A stretch of 64,000 bases of DNA from Rathayibacter iranicus NCPPB 2253 = VKM Ac-1602 (GCF_003149025.1 NZ_QGDV01000003.1:1-64000); one strand, 5' to 3'; counted from the stretch's first letter, positions 1-10,330 are shown. Made by a program: numbers and translations. The notes: generated by a model not told the origin, from the sequence alone.

Positions 1-282
1 TTACGTCGCTCTTCACGCGACGCCCTATCAATAGCCAACAATGTCACTCCTCCCGTAAGGAGACCCACCCCTTACACACACCATTTGACACGCTCCAGAC
101 GAAGCATCGTCAGTACGACCGCGCTGAGCCGGCTCAGTTCCGAAAACTGGAACATGCTTGCCGGAATTTACCAAGAGCGCTTCCGCCCAGCGGGTTTCCT
201 GTGGACAATCACTTCCCGGCTCGTTCATCTTGGACGGGACAGCGCCGTTCACTGACTCACCGCCTCGCACGGGAAAGGGCTT
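1..282. other. Non-coding leader before the first regulator gene
   Basis: No convincing gene is seen here. The stretch ends in GGGCTT directly before an ATG at 283, the same context found before the intact paralogue at 3521. It contains CAGACGAAGCAT at about 101-112, which is also present in the gap before the second copy (about 3332-3343), so the two upstream regions may share ancestry. Any upstream gene lies outside the window. Confidence 0.4.
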
Positions 283-1194
283 ATGTCACCCGAATCAGTC
301 CGCCGAAAATACTCCCTCTAGGGCGAAAGTGCTCGGAGTTGGCTCGCCGAACGGCACTTGTTCGGAGAAGTCGGCGCCGGGTTTCGGCTCGTCTCCGACG
401 AGATTCGTTTCGCGGGTTACCGGGCCGCCCGGCTCTGGCATAGCGAGGGCGAATACTCGATAGCGCGTCGCTCGAGGATGGCGCTGCTGCTCGTGCAGAT
501 CGAGGGAGAGGCGACGGTGCAGGTGCCGCTGTGGGGCGAGGTGCCGAAAGTACTGAAACCCGGCGATCTGGCGGTGCTGCCCGGAGGGACGGCGAGGCCC
601 TTCCGATTCTGCGCGAAGCGCCCGGTTGCCCGATATCAAATTGAGTACGACCTGGCCGGCCTTCCTCCGCAGGCGCGCCTCGAACTCGAACTTGGAATGG
701 TGTTCTCGCAGCCTGCGAAGCAGTATCGCGACGCCGTTGCGGCGACCGCGAATATTGCGCTGAATTCCTCGATGGGGAATGAGGAGACGGGCTTCATCGA
801 CTTTGGAATCGGACTCAGGCATCTGACGACGGCACTTCTTCTGCATGCCCTCGACGCGACTGCCCCCGAACTTCCGGAGGCTGCGGAGCGAGTGCACCGC
901 GCGGCCCTTCGGGTGATCTCGATGCGGGCGACGGATCCCGCTTTCACTGTGGAGTCCCTCGCCGACGCGATCGGCACATCATCCCGCAATCTGCGCCACG
1001 TTTTCGCCCAGGCTGGGTCCTCGGCTAAGGCGGCGCTCACGGCGGAGCGGGTGCGCCGGGCTCGCAACCATGCTGCCCCGCGCGAGTACGGCCAGCGATT
1101 CACCCCGGCCGAGATAGCGCGGCTCTCCGGATTCCGGAACGTGCGGGCTCTTCGGCGTGCACTCGAGAAGGGCGAGGAGGAGTGCGCGTCTTAG
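283..1194 (+). pseudogene. AraC-like transcriptional regulator, copy 1, interrupted by an in-frame TAG at codon 13
   Basis: From ATG 283 the frame reads MSPESVRRKYSL, stop (TAG 319-321), then GESARSWLAERHLFGEV and on without another stop to 1194. The intact paralogue at 3521 reads MSPDSLRRKFSLQGEDAQQWLAERDFFGEF, so the stop sits exactly where that copy has Gln (CAG to TAG). The rest is a normal regulator: an N-terminal AraC-type sensing domain (LVSDEIRFAGYRAARLWHSE onward) and a C-terminal AraC-type HTH region (about the last 100 residues, with FTVESLADAIG and SRNLRHVFAQAGSS). Translation could restart at TTG 358, which would give 278 residues, but no Shine-Dalgarno sequence precedes it. It may be a pseudogene, a shortened protein or a readthrough product. 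It is transcribed towards the convergent surface-protein gene and probably once regulated it; that is inference. Confidence 0.7.
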
Positions 1195-1798
1195 CGGCGT
1201 GACGCCGCGTGTCAGCAGCCCCTTTGAGCCGCCCGAGTGCCTTGTGAAGCACCGAACATCTGCGCCAACTTGCACCAAACATGATTACGCCGCAGATGAA
1301 CGAACGTCACCGCAGCGCGCCGGAGAGACTCATTTTGGAGGGTTATTCCGGCGTCGTGTTGAGTGATATCGGCGCCTAATAGGATGGCAAATTTTTCTAA
1401 TAAGAATTTAGAGCGTTATTCATAGGACTTGATGTTTGCGTTGGTTCCGCCCCCCCTGCGGTTGACAGCGTGTCAGAGGCCGTCGCTCGCAAGCAATTGA
1501 TTTAACGGCGGCGCGGATAATCTTAGGGCCGGGGAGGGTATGGAGATTCCAAGAGGCGTCGTGCGAAATCACGCCTTGTCGAACGGAGGGGTGGGAGGTA
1601 TGGAGGCTTATGTAAAACGGCATCGCGCGCTGAACAAAGGTGCTCCTGACCTAAGTTTTGTGGCGCTCAGGAGGGTTTTGCATAGGCTTTATGATCGCGA
1701 AGAGGGACGTCCGGACGTGCTTTGCGCCCGGACGTCCCCTGATCTTTCGCCGAGTTCCCCTAATTGCTGAAGCTACGGCGAAACACTAGGTTGTATTA
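1195..1798. other. Gene-poor gap with an AT-rich patch
   Basis: This 604-base gap separates two convergent genes. About 1366-1435 is much richer in A and T than the rest of the window (runs such as AATTTTTCTAATAAGAATTT). A 76-codon frame at 1540-1770 on the plus strand follows a GGGAGG-like site, but its end runs through the terminator hairpin and it resembles no family, so it is not called. A clear hairpin lies at 1704-1738. Confidence 0.5.
1704..1738 (-). terminator. Rho-independent-type hairpin downstream of the surface protein gene
   Basis: GGGACGTCCGG (1704-1714) pairs perfectly with CCGGACGTCCC (1728-1738) around a 13-base loop. It lies about 60 bases past the stop of the minus-strand gene ending at 1799. 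No long T run follows, which is common in GC-rich actinobacteria. It could act on either strand. Confidence 0.7.
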
Positions 1799-3301
1799 CT
1801 ATTTGCAAGCGGGTGACTTCTTGTAGGATGCGTAAGTCGTACTGCCGCTCTTGTAAAGTGAAACGAGCTTGCTATCCACAATTACGTCCTTTTCGGTGCC
1901 CTTGACGATGCCGGCGCCACTGTTTCTGATCGTGCCATCGGAACTCTGATAAACGAATGCGCCGGTTGCTCCATCGGAGACGAGCGTCGTTGCGGACTTC
2001 GAGTCCGCGGTCGCGCTTTCGATTGGTCCGGTGGTCGTACCATCGGAGAAGTTATAGCGGTATACCCCATCAGCCTTCTTGTAGTAGACGTAGGTCTTTC
2101 CGGCGTCGGTGGCTAGGGTAACGAGGCCTGCGCCCGTGTCAACTCCCGTGTCGGTACCCTTGACGAGAACACCGGTACTATTGTAAATGCTTCCGTCCGA
2201 GGTCTGGAAGACGAAGGCGCCGCTTCCGGCGTCTGAGATGAGCGAAGTCGCGTCCTTTGAATTCGCGATGGGCCCGGTCGTCGTCTTGGTGGAGAAGTTG
2301 TAGATGTAGACGCCGTCGGACTTCTTGTAGTACAGGGATGTGGTCCCGTCGCTTGTCGCGAGGGACGTGAGACGCTGGTCGGTGGATACGCCGGTTGACG
2401 TTCCTGGCACGAGATCGCCGCCGCTGTTACGGATGCTCCCGTCCGAGCTCTGGTAAACGAAGGCGCTTCCGCCCGCGTTGGAGATCAGCTTTGTTGCGGT
2501 CTTCGAACTCGTATTGGTTGTAGTGTCCGTGATAGGTCCACTCGTCTTCTTGGTGGTGAAGTTGTAGCTATAAACACCGTCGGCTTTTTTGTAGTAGACG
2601 GTGGTTTCACCCCCGCTAACCTGTAGAGTGACGAGGCCGTCCCCGGTGTCAACGCCTGTTTCAGTGCCGGGAACGACTGTGCCGTCGCTACTGTGGATTG
2701 ACCCGTCCGAGTTCTGGAACACGTAACCTCCGCCGGAGGCGGAGGAGATGGTCTTGATCGCGGTTCCCGAGTTAGCCACCGGTCCGGTGGTCGATCCGTC
2801 GGTGAAGTTGTAGAGATAAAGTCCGGTCTCTTTGGAGGGGTCCGCAGATACGGGTGCATTCGTGGTCAGGGCATCCGACTTCGCAGCGAAGTTGCTCTTG
2901 CCGCCGGTTGAGGGGACCTTGATGTCCGGCAGCGTGACAAGCCCATTGGCATCGGTCGTTCCCGTGTAGGTGGTCGAACCATCGGCGAACGTGTAGCCGT
3001 CCTTGAGCGTGACGGTGACGGTCTTGCCCGGGTCGGGAGTGGTGCCGTCGGTGGTGCGCTTGACCTGCACGCCCGTGATGGTGCTGCAAGCAGTTCCGGT
3101 GTAGGACGCCTTCGTGAACGCCAGCGTCGGCGTCTTCGACGCTGCGGCAGCCGGCGTCGCAACCGCAACCGCAACAACGGGGATGGTCCAGGCGGCGCCC
3201 TTGACGATGGTGCGGCGGTGGACGCCGTCCTCGGCGGGGATGGTCCACTCGGTGAGGGGTGACCCGACGTCGCGGAATTTGTCGAAGGAATTCTTTGTCA
3301 T
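1799..3301 (-). CDS. Tat-exported surface protein with an Ig-like domain and four long repeats
   Basis: The product is 500 residues from the ATG at 3301; the frame opens further to 3382 but MTKNSFDKFRD is the better start. Residues 28-55 read HRRTIVKGAAWTIPVVAVAV and on to an AAAAS cleavage-like site, a twin-arginine-type signal. Residues about 57-130 (TPTLAFTKASYTG to LVTLPDIKVP) resemble a bacterial Ig-like or filler domain. Four repeats follow at about 160-240, 241-327, 328-410 and 411-495. Each runs from (D)GxYxYNF through TTGPI, FVxQxSDGSI and TGVDT to YYKK. There is no LPXTG motif or membrane anchor; the end is SPACK. The cyclic pattern suggests a beta-rich, perhaps propeller- or solenoid-like adhesin, but no function can be assigned. 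It is flanked by two paralogous regulators: one convergent, the other divergent and sharing its 220-bp promoter gap. Confidence is high that it is a real secreted protein and low for its role. Confidence 0.85.
   Translation of the reverse strand: MTKNSFDKFRDVGSPLTEWTIPAEDGVHRRTIVKGAAWTIPVVAVAVATPAAAASKTPTLAFTKASYTGTACSTITGVQVKRTTDGTTPDPGKTVTVTLKDGYTFADGSTTYTGTTDANGLVTLPDIKVPSTGGKSNFAAKSDALTTNAPVSADPSKETGLYLYNFTDGSTTGPVANSGTAIKTISSASGGGYVFQNSDGSIHSSDGTVVPGTETGVDTGDGLVTLQVSGGETTVYYKKADGVYSYNFTTKKTSGPITDTTTNTSSKTATKLISNAGGSAFVYQSSDGSIRNSGGDLVPGTSTGVSTDQRLTSLATSDGTTSLYYKKSDGVYIYNFSTKTTTGPIANSKDATSLISDAGSGAFVFQTSDGSIYNSTGVLVKGTDTGVDTGAGLVTLATDAGKTYVYYKKADGVYRYNFSDGTTTGPIESATADSKSATTLVSDGATGAFVYQSSDGTIRNSGAGIVKGTEKDVIVDSKLVSLYKSGSTTYASYKKSPACK
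1817..2824 (-). repeat. Four tandem coding repeats of about 81-87 codons
   Basis: Units lie at about 2824-2582, 2581-2321, 2320-2072 and 2071-1817. The shared core is SDGSI preceded by FVxQ, and each unit ends in YYKKADGVY-like residues that lead into the next. Differences between units are spread out, so the array is not a very recent duplication. Confidence 0.85.
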
Positions 3302-3520
3302 GTGCTCGAACTTTCGTCTGTGATGAGGGGGACAGACGAAGCATTGCCAGGTCAGCGAGGCAAACGAGCCGCTGGGCCGCAAATAGTTCCGCCGGGGCCG
3401 GAACTTGCGATCACGGTAGCCCCTGGGCGATACATACGCAGACGATTATTCTTGGGTACATCGACAATTGACGAGATCCTGTCGATTTACTCGATTTACC
3501 GCTGAGCTCTTGGAGGGCTT

Positions 3521-4429
3521 ATGTCACCCGATTCACTGCGCCGTAAATTCTCTCTGCAAGGCGAAGATGCCCAGCAATGGCTCGCGGAGCGAGACTTCTT
3601 CGGAGAATTCGATACGACTTTCCGACTTGTATCAGACGAGATCAGCTTCGAAGGTTTCGGAGCCGCCCGCGTATGGCACAGCGAAGGGTCATACGAGATC
3701 GCCCGCCGCTCACCCACGGCCCTCTTGATCGTGCAGATCGAGGGCGAATCGACCCTCCAGGTGCCCACGTGGGGCGAGGCGTCGAGGGTCATCAGCCCGG
3801 GTGATGTTGCGGTCCTCCCTGGCGGGGGGGGGGTGGCACCATTCCAATTCGCTGCCACCCGCCCGGTCGCGAGATACCAGATCGAGTTCGATCTCGCCGG
3901 ACTTCCAGCCCAGGCACGCCTCGAACTCGAGTTCGGGATGGTGTTCGCTCAACCCGTGAAGACGTATCGCGACGCCGTCGCGGCCACCGCGAACATTGCC
4001 CTCAATTCCACGATGGCCGACAAGGAGGCGGGGTTCGCCGACTTCGGGTTGGGGCTTCGGCACCTCACGACGGCGCTTCTGCTGCACGCTCTCGACGCCA
4101 CGGCACCGGAGCACTCCGAAGACACCGAAAGTCTGCACCGCGCGGCGCTCAGGGTGATCGCGATGCGGGCGACCGACCCCGATTTCACGGTAGAAGCCCT
4201 CGCGCACGCCATCGGTAGGTCGCCGCGGAATCTGCGCCACATCTTCGCTCAAGCCGGATCCTCTGCAAAGGCCGCGCTCACCGAGGAGCGGGTGAGGCGG
4301 GCCCGCAGCCATTTCGGCACGACGGAGCACGGACAGCGCTTCACCGCACCAGAAATCGCCCAGCTAGCCGGTTTCCGGGATGTGCGGGCACTGCGCCGCG
4401 CCCTCGCAAAGGACGAGGATGGCCAATAA
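3521..4429 (+). CDS. AraC-like transcriptional regulator, copy 2 (intact, contains a ten-G tract)
   Basis: The protein has 302 residues and starts at an ATG preceded by GGAGG at proper spacing. The N-terminal half (about 30-160) matches AraC-type ligand-sensing domains (LVSDEISFEGFGAARVWHSE, LLIVQIEGESTLQVPTWGE). The C-terminal HTH region spans about 205-300 (FTVEALAHAIGRSPRNLRHIFAQAGSS, then FTAPEIAQLAGFRDVRALRRAL). It is a close paralogue of the broken copy at 283-1194, and the two bracket the surface protein. It is divergent from that gene across 3302-3520, so it is the natural candidate regulator. A run of ten G (3824-3833) encodes Gly-Gly-Gly and the first base of Val inside the sensing domain. 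Loss or gain of one G would shift the frame. Copy 1 lacks the run and is one residue shorter there. Confidence 0.85.
   Translation: MSPDSLRRKFSLQGEDAQQWLAERDFFGEFDTTFRLVSDEISFEGFGAARVWHSEGSYEIARRSPTALLIVQIEGESTLQVPTWGEASRVISPGDVAVLPGGGGVAPFQFAATRPVARYQIEFDLAGLPAQARLELEFGMVFAQPVKTYRDAVAATANIALNSTMADKEAGFADFGLGLRHLTTALLLHALDATAPEHSEDTESLHRAALRVIAMRATDPDFTVEALAHAIGRSPRNLRHIFAQAGSSAKAALTEERVRRARSHFGTTEHGQRFTAPEIAQLAGFRDVRALRRALAKDEDGQ
3824..3833 (+). repeat. Homopolymeric G(10) tract inside the regulator gene
   Basis: Ten consecutive G follow GGC within LPGGGGVAPF. Long mononucleotide runs in coding DNA are typical slippage-prone sites. The present length keeps the frame open. The matching place in the paralogue (near 586-598) reads GGAGGGACG with no run. 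Confidence 0.9.
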
Positions 4430-4430
4430 G

Positions 4431-4628
4431 TTACTTCTTCGTCAGCGACGACTCCTTATGCGCGGCCTTCGCATCCGTCTTATCGCTCTGCACGATCCAA
4501 TACGGCTCGTCCTCCGAGGCGTTGAATTTCTGCCCCTCGAAGTGGAAATCTTTCGTCTTCTTCTCGACGAGCTCCCCGCGAGTCTCGCCCTGCGAGGTGT
4601 TCCAGCTGATCTTGTCGCCCTTTTTCAC
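4431..4628 (-). CDS. DUF2945 / hypervirulence-associated Tudor-like small protein
   Basis: This is a 65-residue protein starting with GTG at 4628 and overlapping the upstream gene's stop by four bases (GTGA). MKKGDKISWNTSQGETRG followed by V.KKTKDFHFEGQKFNASEDEPYWIVQSDKT is the usual DUF2945 layout: an SH3/Tudor-like fold in which the KxGD.V.W start and the P.Y.V.S end are conserved. The biochemical role of the family is not known. It is the last gene of the minus-strand glgX operon and ends next to the stop of the convergent regulator at 4429. Confidence 0.8.
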   Translation of the reverse strand: MKKGDKISWNTSQGETRGELVEKKTKDFHFEGQKFNASEDEPYWIVQSDKTDAKAAHKESSLTKK

Positions 4629-5292
4629 GAGGCCTGTCCTTTCTCTCGGTCGCGCACGAGCGCGGGTTTCCCTTCACGCGGCAGCGCAATGGTGGTCGTC
4701 ACATCGACTATCGCCGGAGCAGCGGGAGCCGACGAGAAGCCGAAACGCACGGGAGGCGAAAGCGGCCGCAACGGGCCGAGGTCCGCCTCCGCGAAAGTCG
4801 CCTCGACGCCCTCTATTCGGCGAATTCCCCGCACGCCGTAGTACTCCCGCAGCCCGTGCCCAGCCGAGCCGGCGGTGCGGACGCCGCGCACGAGCAGCGA
4901 GGCGACCGGCGAGATCGCGGTCAGCCACGCGGGATGCTCGGCCACCCGCCCCGGCACCGCCCGCAGCAGGCGCCCAAGCGGAGTGAGCCCACCGAGACGC
5001 AGCCTCACCCCGAGGGGACCGGCCGCAAGAGAGAGACCTCCGGCGATCCTCCGCCATTCCACCGCCGCCACCACGACCTCATCGAAGGCATACGTCGACC
5101 CGATGAAGTCGGCGATCTCACGGGTCGGCGCGATCAGGAGACGGTGGCCATCGCCCGCCTCGATCATCGCGTCGGCGAATGCCCCGAAGGGCGTGCGCTC
5201 CCAGAGTCCGAGCGCGACCCGCGTGCCCGAGGCCGTGCCGAACCCCGCGATGCGCCCGCCGAAGCGGAGTCGGCGCGGGGCTTGGCCAGGCA

Positions 5293-5293
<1 letters not shown>
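4625..5293 (-). CDS. Conserved actinobacterial protein of unknown function
   Basis: The protein has 222 residues and an ATG overlapping the glgX stop (ATGA at 5295-5291). It is soluble, with a well-formed N-terminal region (RRLRFGGRIAGFGTASGTRVALGLWERTPFGAFADAMIEAGDGHRLLIAPTREIADFIGSTY) and no signal peptide or membrane segment. The pattern is familiar from uncharacterised actinobacterial proteins, but I know no function for it. Position suggests co-expression with glycogen debranching enzyme rather than a shared pathway. Confidence 0.7.
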
Positions 5294-7338
<2,045 letters not shown>

Positions 7339-7448
7339 GCGATCATCCTGACCGTGCGACTGCGGCCGCTTCTCGGCCTTGTCCGGCGCGCCTGCTGCCG
7401 CTACGCTCGCGGGCCCTTGTGTCCCGGTCGCGAGGGACCCGACCGTGC

Positions 7449-8411
7449 TCAGCTGAGCGGAGCCGAGTCGTCGGTCGTGAACACGATCTTGCCGATCGTG
7501 CCGTCGGTCCCGGTAGCGCGACGCGAAAGCACGTCGATGACCGCGCCGAGCGGATGCACCGCGCCGGGCTCGGGGCGCAACTCGCCGGAGGACGCCAGCG
7601 AGACCGCGCGTCCGATCCGCTCCGCCGTCGCCGCCACGATGAGGTTGCGCACCCGCGGCCGGTCGCGGCGTACCACGCCGGCGGCCTGAGCGCCGAGCGC
7701 CGGACCACTGGGGACGAGGGTCGCGATCCGGCCGCCCGCGGTCAGGAGGATCGCCGCGTCGTCGACCGCCAGGTGCCCCGAGATATCGACCACCGCGTCG
7801 AAGCGCCCCGCCAACACCCCGAGATCGAGAGCCCGGTAGTCGTGCGGCTCAGCGCCGAGGGCGCGCAGAACATCAGCGGAGGCGGCCGAGCCGGTCGCGG
7901 CGAGAGCGCAGCCCGCGCGCAAAAGCAGCTGAATCGTCAGGTTCCCGATGGCTCCGGAGTCGCCGCCGACGAGGATCCGCTCGCCGGCGCGCACGCGCAG
8001 GGCGTCGACCAGGCCGATCGCGGTGCCCCCGGACATGGCCAGCGTCACCGCCTGCACGAAGTCGAGGCAGTCGGGCAGGGGGACGAGCGAGCGGCTGCGC
8101 ACGATCGACGCGTCGGCGAAGGCGTCACCATCACGGGTCATCCCCACGACGCGATCACCGATGGCGACGGAGTGCGGGCCGGGACCCAGAGCCTCCACGG
8201 TGCCCGCGATATCGAGCCCGAAGCCGTAGGGGCGCGAGCGGCCGACGGCCATGATCCGCGCGGAGCCGGACAGAATCTTCTCGTCGGTCGCGTTGATGCT
8301 CGCCGCGCGAGTGCGCACAAGCACCTCTCCGCGACGCGGCATCGGGACCGGAGCCTCACGCCAGGAGAGCAGGTCGGGCCCGCCGAACCTGTCGTATCCG
8401 AGTCGTCGCAT
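7449..8411 (-). CDS. Zinc-independent medium-chain dehydrogenase/quinone oxidoreductase-like protein
   Basis: The protein has 320 residues from ATG 8411 (MRRLGYDRFGGPDLLSWREAPVP). The N-terminal GroES-like fold (about 1-120) contains EVLVRTRAASINATDEKI. The Rossmann domain follows, with a cofactor loop GERILVGGDSGAIGNLTIQLL near 150-170, a variant of the usual GAAGGVG. No structural-zinc cysteines are seen, fitting the NADP-dependent QOR-like branch. The substrate is unknown. It stands alone between glgX and a small acidic gene transcribed the other way. Confidence 0.85.
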   Translation of the reverse strand: MRRLGYDRFGGPDLLSWREAPVPMPRRGEVLVRTRAASINATDEKILSGSARIMAVGRSRPYGFGLDIAGTVEALGPGPHSVAIGDRVVGMTRDGDAFADASIVRSRSLVPLPDCLDFVQAVTLAMSGGTAIGLVDALRVRAGERILVGGDSGAIGNLTIQLLLRAGCALAATGSAASADVLRALGAEPHDYRALDLGVLAGRFDAVVDISGHLAVDDAAILLTAGGRIATLVPSGPALGAQAAGVVRRDRPRVRNLIVAATAERIGRAVSLASSGELRPEPGAVHPLGAVIDVLSRRATGTDGTIGKIVFTTDDSAPLS

Positions 8412-8543
8412 GTCACTCCCGTCGTCCGTGCCGTTCTGGCGCTCGCCCCCCGAGCCTAGGGCGTGAGGCTCGGAGCAGGACGCTCCCTGCACAGCAGGGG
8501 AAGCCCCCCTCGTGCGCTGATCGCCGGTGCTACCGTGGCGGCC

Positions 8544-8921
8544 ATGAGCGCAGACCAGAGCCCCGAATTCGCAGGCTTCGAGGCCACACCCTCGTCCGAT
8601 GTCGAACAGGCCGACGACGTCCGCTCGGCTGACGCCGAGTCCGAGGAGAACACCAGTGCCGAGGAGAGCCGTGACCCGGATCACGGATACGACCCGATGA
8701 GCGAGAGCGGTTCCGAGAACGCCCCCGAGGACGAGGTCGGCGCTCGCGAGGACGAGGAGGGCCTCCTCCCTCCCGGCAGCACCGCGGACGGAGCCGGCAC
8801 GTCGCTCGGCGCAGTCCCCGCCGAATCCGCCGCCCCCCTGGGCGAAAACGCAAGCGACGGCACCCCACCTCAACTCGCCGACGAGCGCTGGCGCACCAAC
8901 GGCCCCAACCCCCTCGGCTAA
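8544..8921 (+). CDS. Small acidic low-complexity protein
   Basis: The product is 125 residues (MSADQSPEFAGFEATPSSDVEQ), rich in Glu, Asp, Ser and Ala, with no hydrophobic segment. It is probably disordered. The end (ELADERWRTNGPNPLG-like, here LADERWRTNGPNPLG) is more ordered than the middle and could be the conserved part. Third-position GC fits a coding gene. It belongs to a set of small acidic proteins scattered through this window; their function is unknown. Confidence 0.6.
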   Translation: MSADQSPEFAGFEATPSSDVEQADDVRSADAESEENTSAEESRDPDHGYDPMSESGSENAPEDEVGAREDEEGLLPPGSTADGAGTSLGAVPAESAAPLGENASDGTPPQLADERWRTNGPNPLG

Positions 8922-8974
8922 CCCCGCCTCGCCCCGCCTCGTCTCCTCCCCTCCCCTCCTCCTCCCGTCCCCGT

Positions 8975-9172
8975 CCGCGAAATGTCGCGACATCGGCTAA
9001 TCCGGACGAAACACCCCGCCGATTCCTGCGATCTCGTCCGTTCCTCCCGATCTCGTTGCCCGACCTCGGTCGTAGGGGGCGGCGCACCTCGCGAAAGAGC
9101 GCCGGACGGACGAAATACCCGGTTTCGGCGGCCGATCTCGTCCGTTCGAGGGCATCTCGCGACATTTCGCGG
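8975..9172. repeat. Nested palindromic element with 16-bp perfect terminal inverted repeats
   Basis: CCGCGAAATGTCGCGA at 8975-8990 is repeated inverted at 9157-9172. Each arm carries a further pair of CGGACGA and TCGTCCG sites around GATCTCG blocks (about 9003-9040 and 9110-9146). Beyond the ends, pyrimidine-rich DNA on the left (8935-8974) faces purine-rich DNA on the right (9173-9225), extending the symmetry imperfectly. There is no open frame with meaning. It resembles a MITE- or REPIN-like mobile palindrome filling the 400-base gap 8922-9321. Confidence 0.65.
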
Positions 9173-9321
9173 CGGGAGAGAGGGGGAGGAGAGAGGGGGA
9201 GGAGCGGGGGAGCGGAGGGCTCGGCGTCCAGGAAGTACTCCGGTCGCTCGGAGGAGGAGCGGGGTCTGGCACCGTAGCGTTCCGGATGCGCGGCACGACG
9301 GCCGCGCGGACGGGGAGTCCC

Positions 9322-10017
9322 ATGTCGTTGTTCTTGAACCGCACGCGCGAGGTCCTCTGGACCGAGGACGAGCGACGCGCGCTGGCCGAGGCCGTCGCTG
9401 AGGACAGGGCGGCGGCGTGGCGAGGAGTCGGGACGCTCGACCGCACGGTCGTCATCTCCACCGAGGATCCCGGCGTTCGCGGGGGCGCCCGCTGGCCCAC
9501 GGACCATCGTGCGTTCCTTCGCGTCGACCGCGGCTCGTCCGTCGTCATCACGACCGACGGGCTCAGCGACCCGTTCGACAGGCTCGCGCATCCGGGCATC
9601 GGCCTCGGTCTCGAACTCTGTCTCGAGACCTCAGCGGTCCGCGGCGTCCCGACCGCCGAGTTCTGGAAGCACTGGCACTTTCGCCTGCTCTACGAAGCCG
9701 CGCGCCGCGCCACACTCCAGGGCGTCTGCTGCCGCGCCGGACTCGACACCGCCCGCCTCGCCGGGGCCGACGCACCGGCTGCGTGGGCGGACGATCAGGG
9801 AACGGTCGGGGTGCTCTTCGGTCTCCGCAGCCCCGGTCTGCCCGAGCGCCTCGAACTGGCAACCGGAGACGCCGACCTCGTGACCGTCACTCCGCTGCGC
9901 CCGCAGGAGTACGCGTGGGCCGCGGTCGACGCGACCGCGCGGACCGAGATCGCCGCGCGTCTCCGCGCCCTGCCGCACGAGGAACTCGTGCACACCGCGC
10001 GTCCGCTCGTGGTCTAA
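9322..10017 (+). CDS. Suppressor-of-fused (SUFU)-like domain protein
   Basis: The protein has 231 residues from ATG 9322, which follows GGGGAG; a further in-frame ATG exists at 9286. Blocks resembling the bacterial SUFU domain are SSVVITTDGLSDPF, GLGLELCLET and, at the end, ADLVTVTPLRPQEYAWAAVDATART. The family has no firm enzymatic role; some bacterial members act as immunity-like partners in polymorphic toxin loci. No toxin gene is next to this one. The assignment rests on pattern memory and is moderate. Confidence 0.55.
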   Translation: MSLFLNRTREVLWTEDERRALAEAVAEDRAAAWRGVGTLDRTVVISTEDPGVRGGARWPTDHRAFLRVDRGSSVVITTDGLSDPFDRLAHPGIGLGLELCLETSAVRGVPTAEFWKHWHFRLLYEAARRATLQGVCCRAGLDTARLAGADAPAAWADDQGTVGVLFGLRSPGLPERLELATGDADLVTVTPLRPQEYAWAAVDATARTEIAARLRALPHEELVHTARPLVV

Positions 10018-10021
10018 AGCC

Positions 10022-10330
10022 TCAGGCGCTGTCGGCGGGCTCCGACATGACCGTCATCTCGCCCGTGTTGTTGGCGCTTGCCACGAGCTGCTCGATCCAT
10101 GCGCGGTTGAGCGCGGGCCTCTTGCTGCCGTGGAAGCGGTAGTGCAGCGGCGTGGACGGGTGCACCCAGACGGAGCTGCGGCCGTACCCCATCGACTCGG
10201 GTTCGCGCCACGACAGGCTAAACGCCTCGTTGCGCCGCATCTTGGTGAACATGGCGACTTTGAGGTGAGCGAGCAGCCGATCATCGAAATCGATCTCGAG
10301 TGCTTGCGGTCCGTAGATCAGTCGTCCCAT
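10022..10330 (-). CDS. DUF7882-type small protein (Microbacteriaceae family)
   Basis: The protein has 102 residues from ATG 10330: MGRLIYGPQALEIDFDDRLLAHLKV. The pattern xGxLIYG, EIDFDDRxLAHL, RRNEAFSLSW, GRSSVWVHPSxPLxYRF and LNRAWIE is typical of a compact family seen in Microbacteriaceae, sometimes mislabelled ATP-dependent DNA ligase. No catalytic motif is visible. It is convergent with the SUFU-like gene, with stops a few bases apart. Confidence 0.75.
   Translation of the reverse strand: MGRLIYGPQALEIDFDDRLLAHLKVAMFTKMRRNEAFSLSWREPESMGYGRSSVWVHPSTPLHYRFHGSKRPALNRAWIEQLVASANNTGEMTVMSEPADSA

Noticed and set aside
1540-1770. A 76-codon plus-strand frame with a GGAGG-like site
   Set aside because: Its end runs through the terminator hairpin at 1704-1738 and it resembles nothing; the site may be chance.
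8975-9172. CRISPR array
   Set aside because: Repeats are inverted and nested, not regularly spaced direct repeats with unique spacers; no cas genes are seen.
10022-10330. ATP-dependent DNA ligase
   Set aside because: Similar small proteins sometimes carry that label, but 102 residues without a KxDG motif cannot be a ligase.
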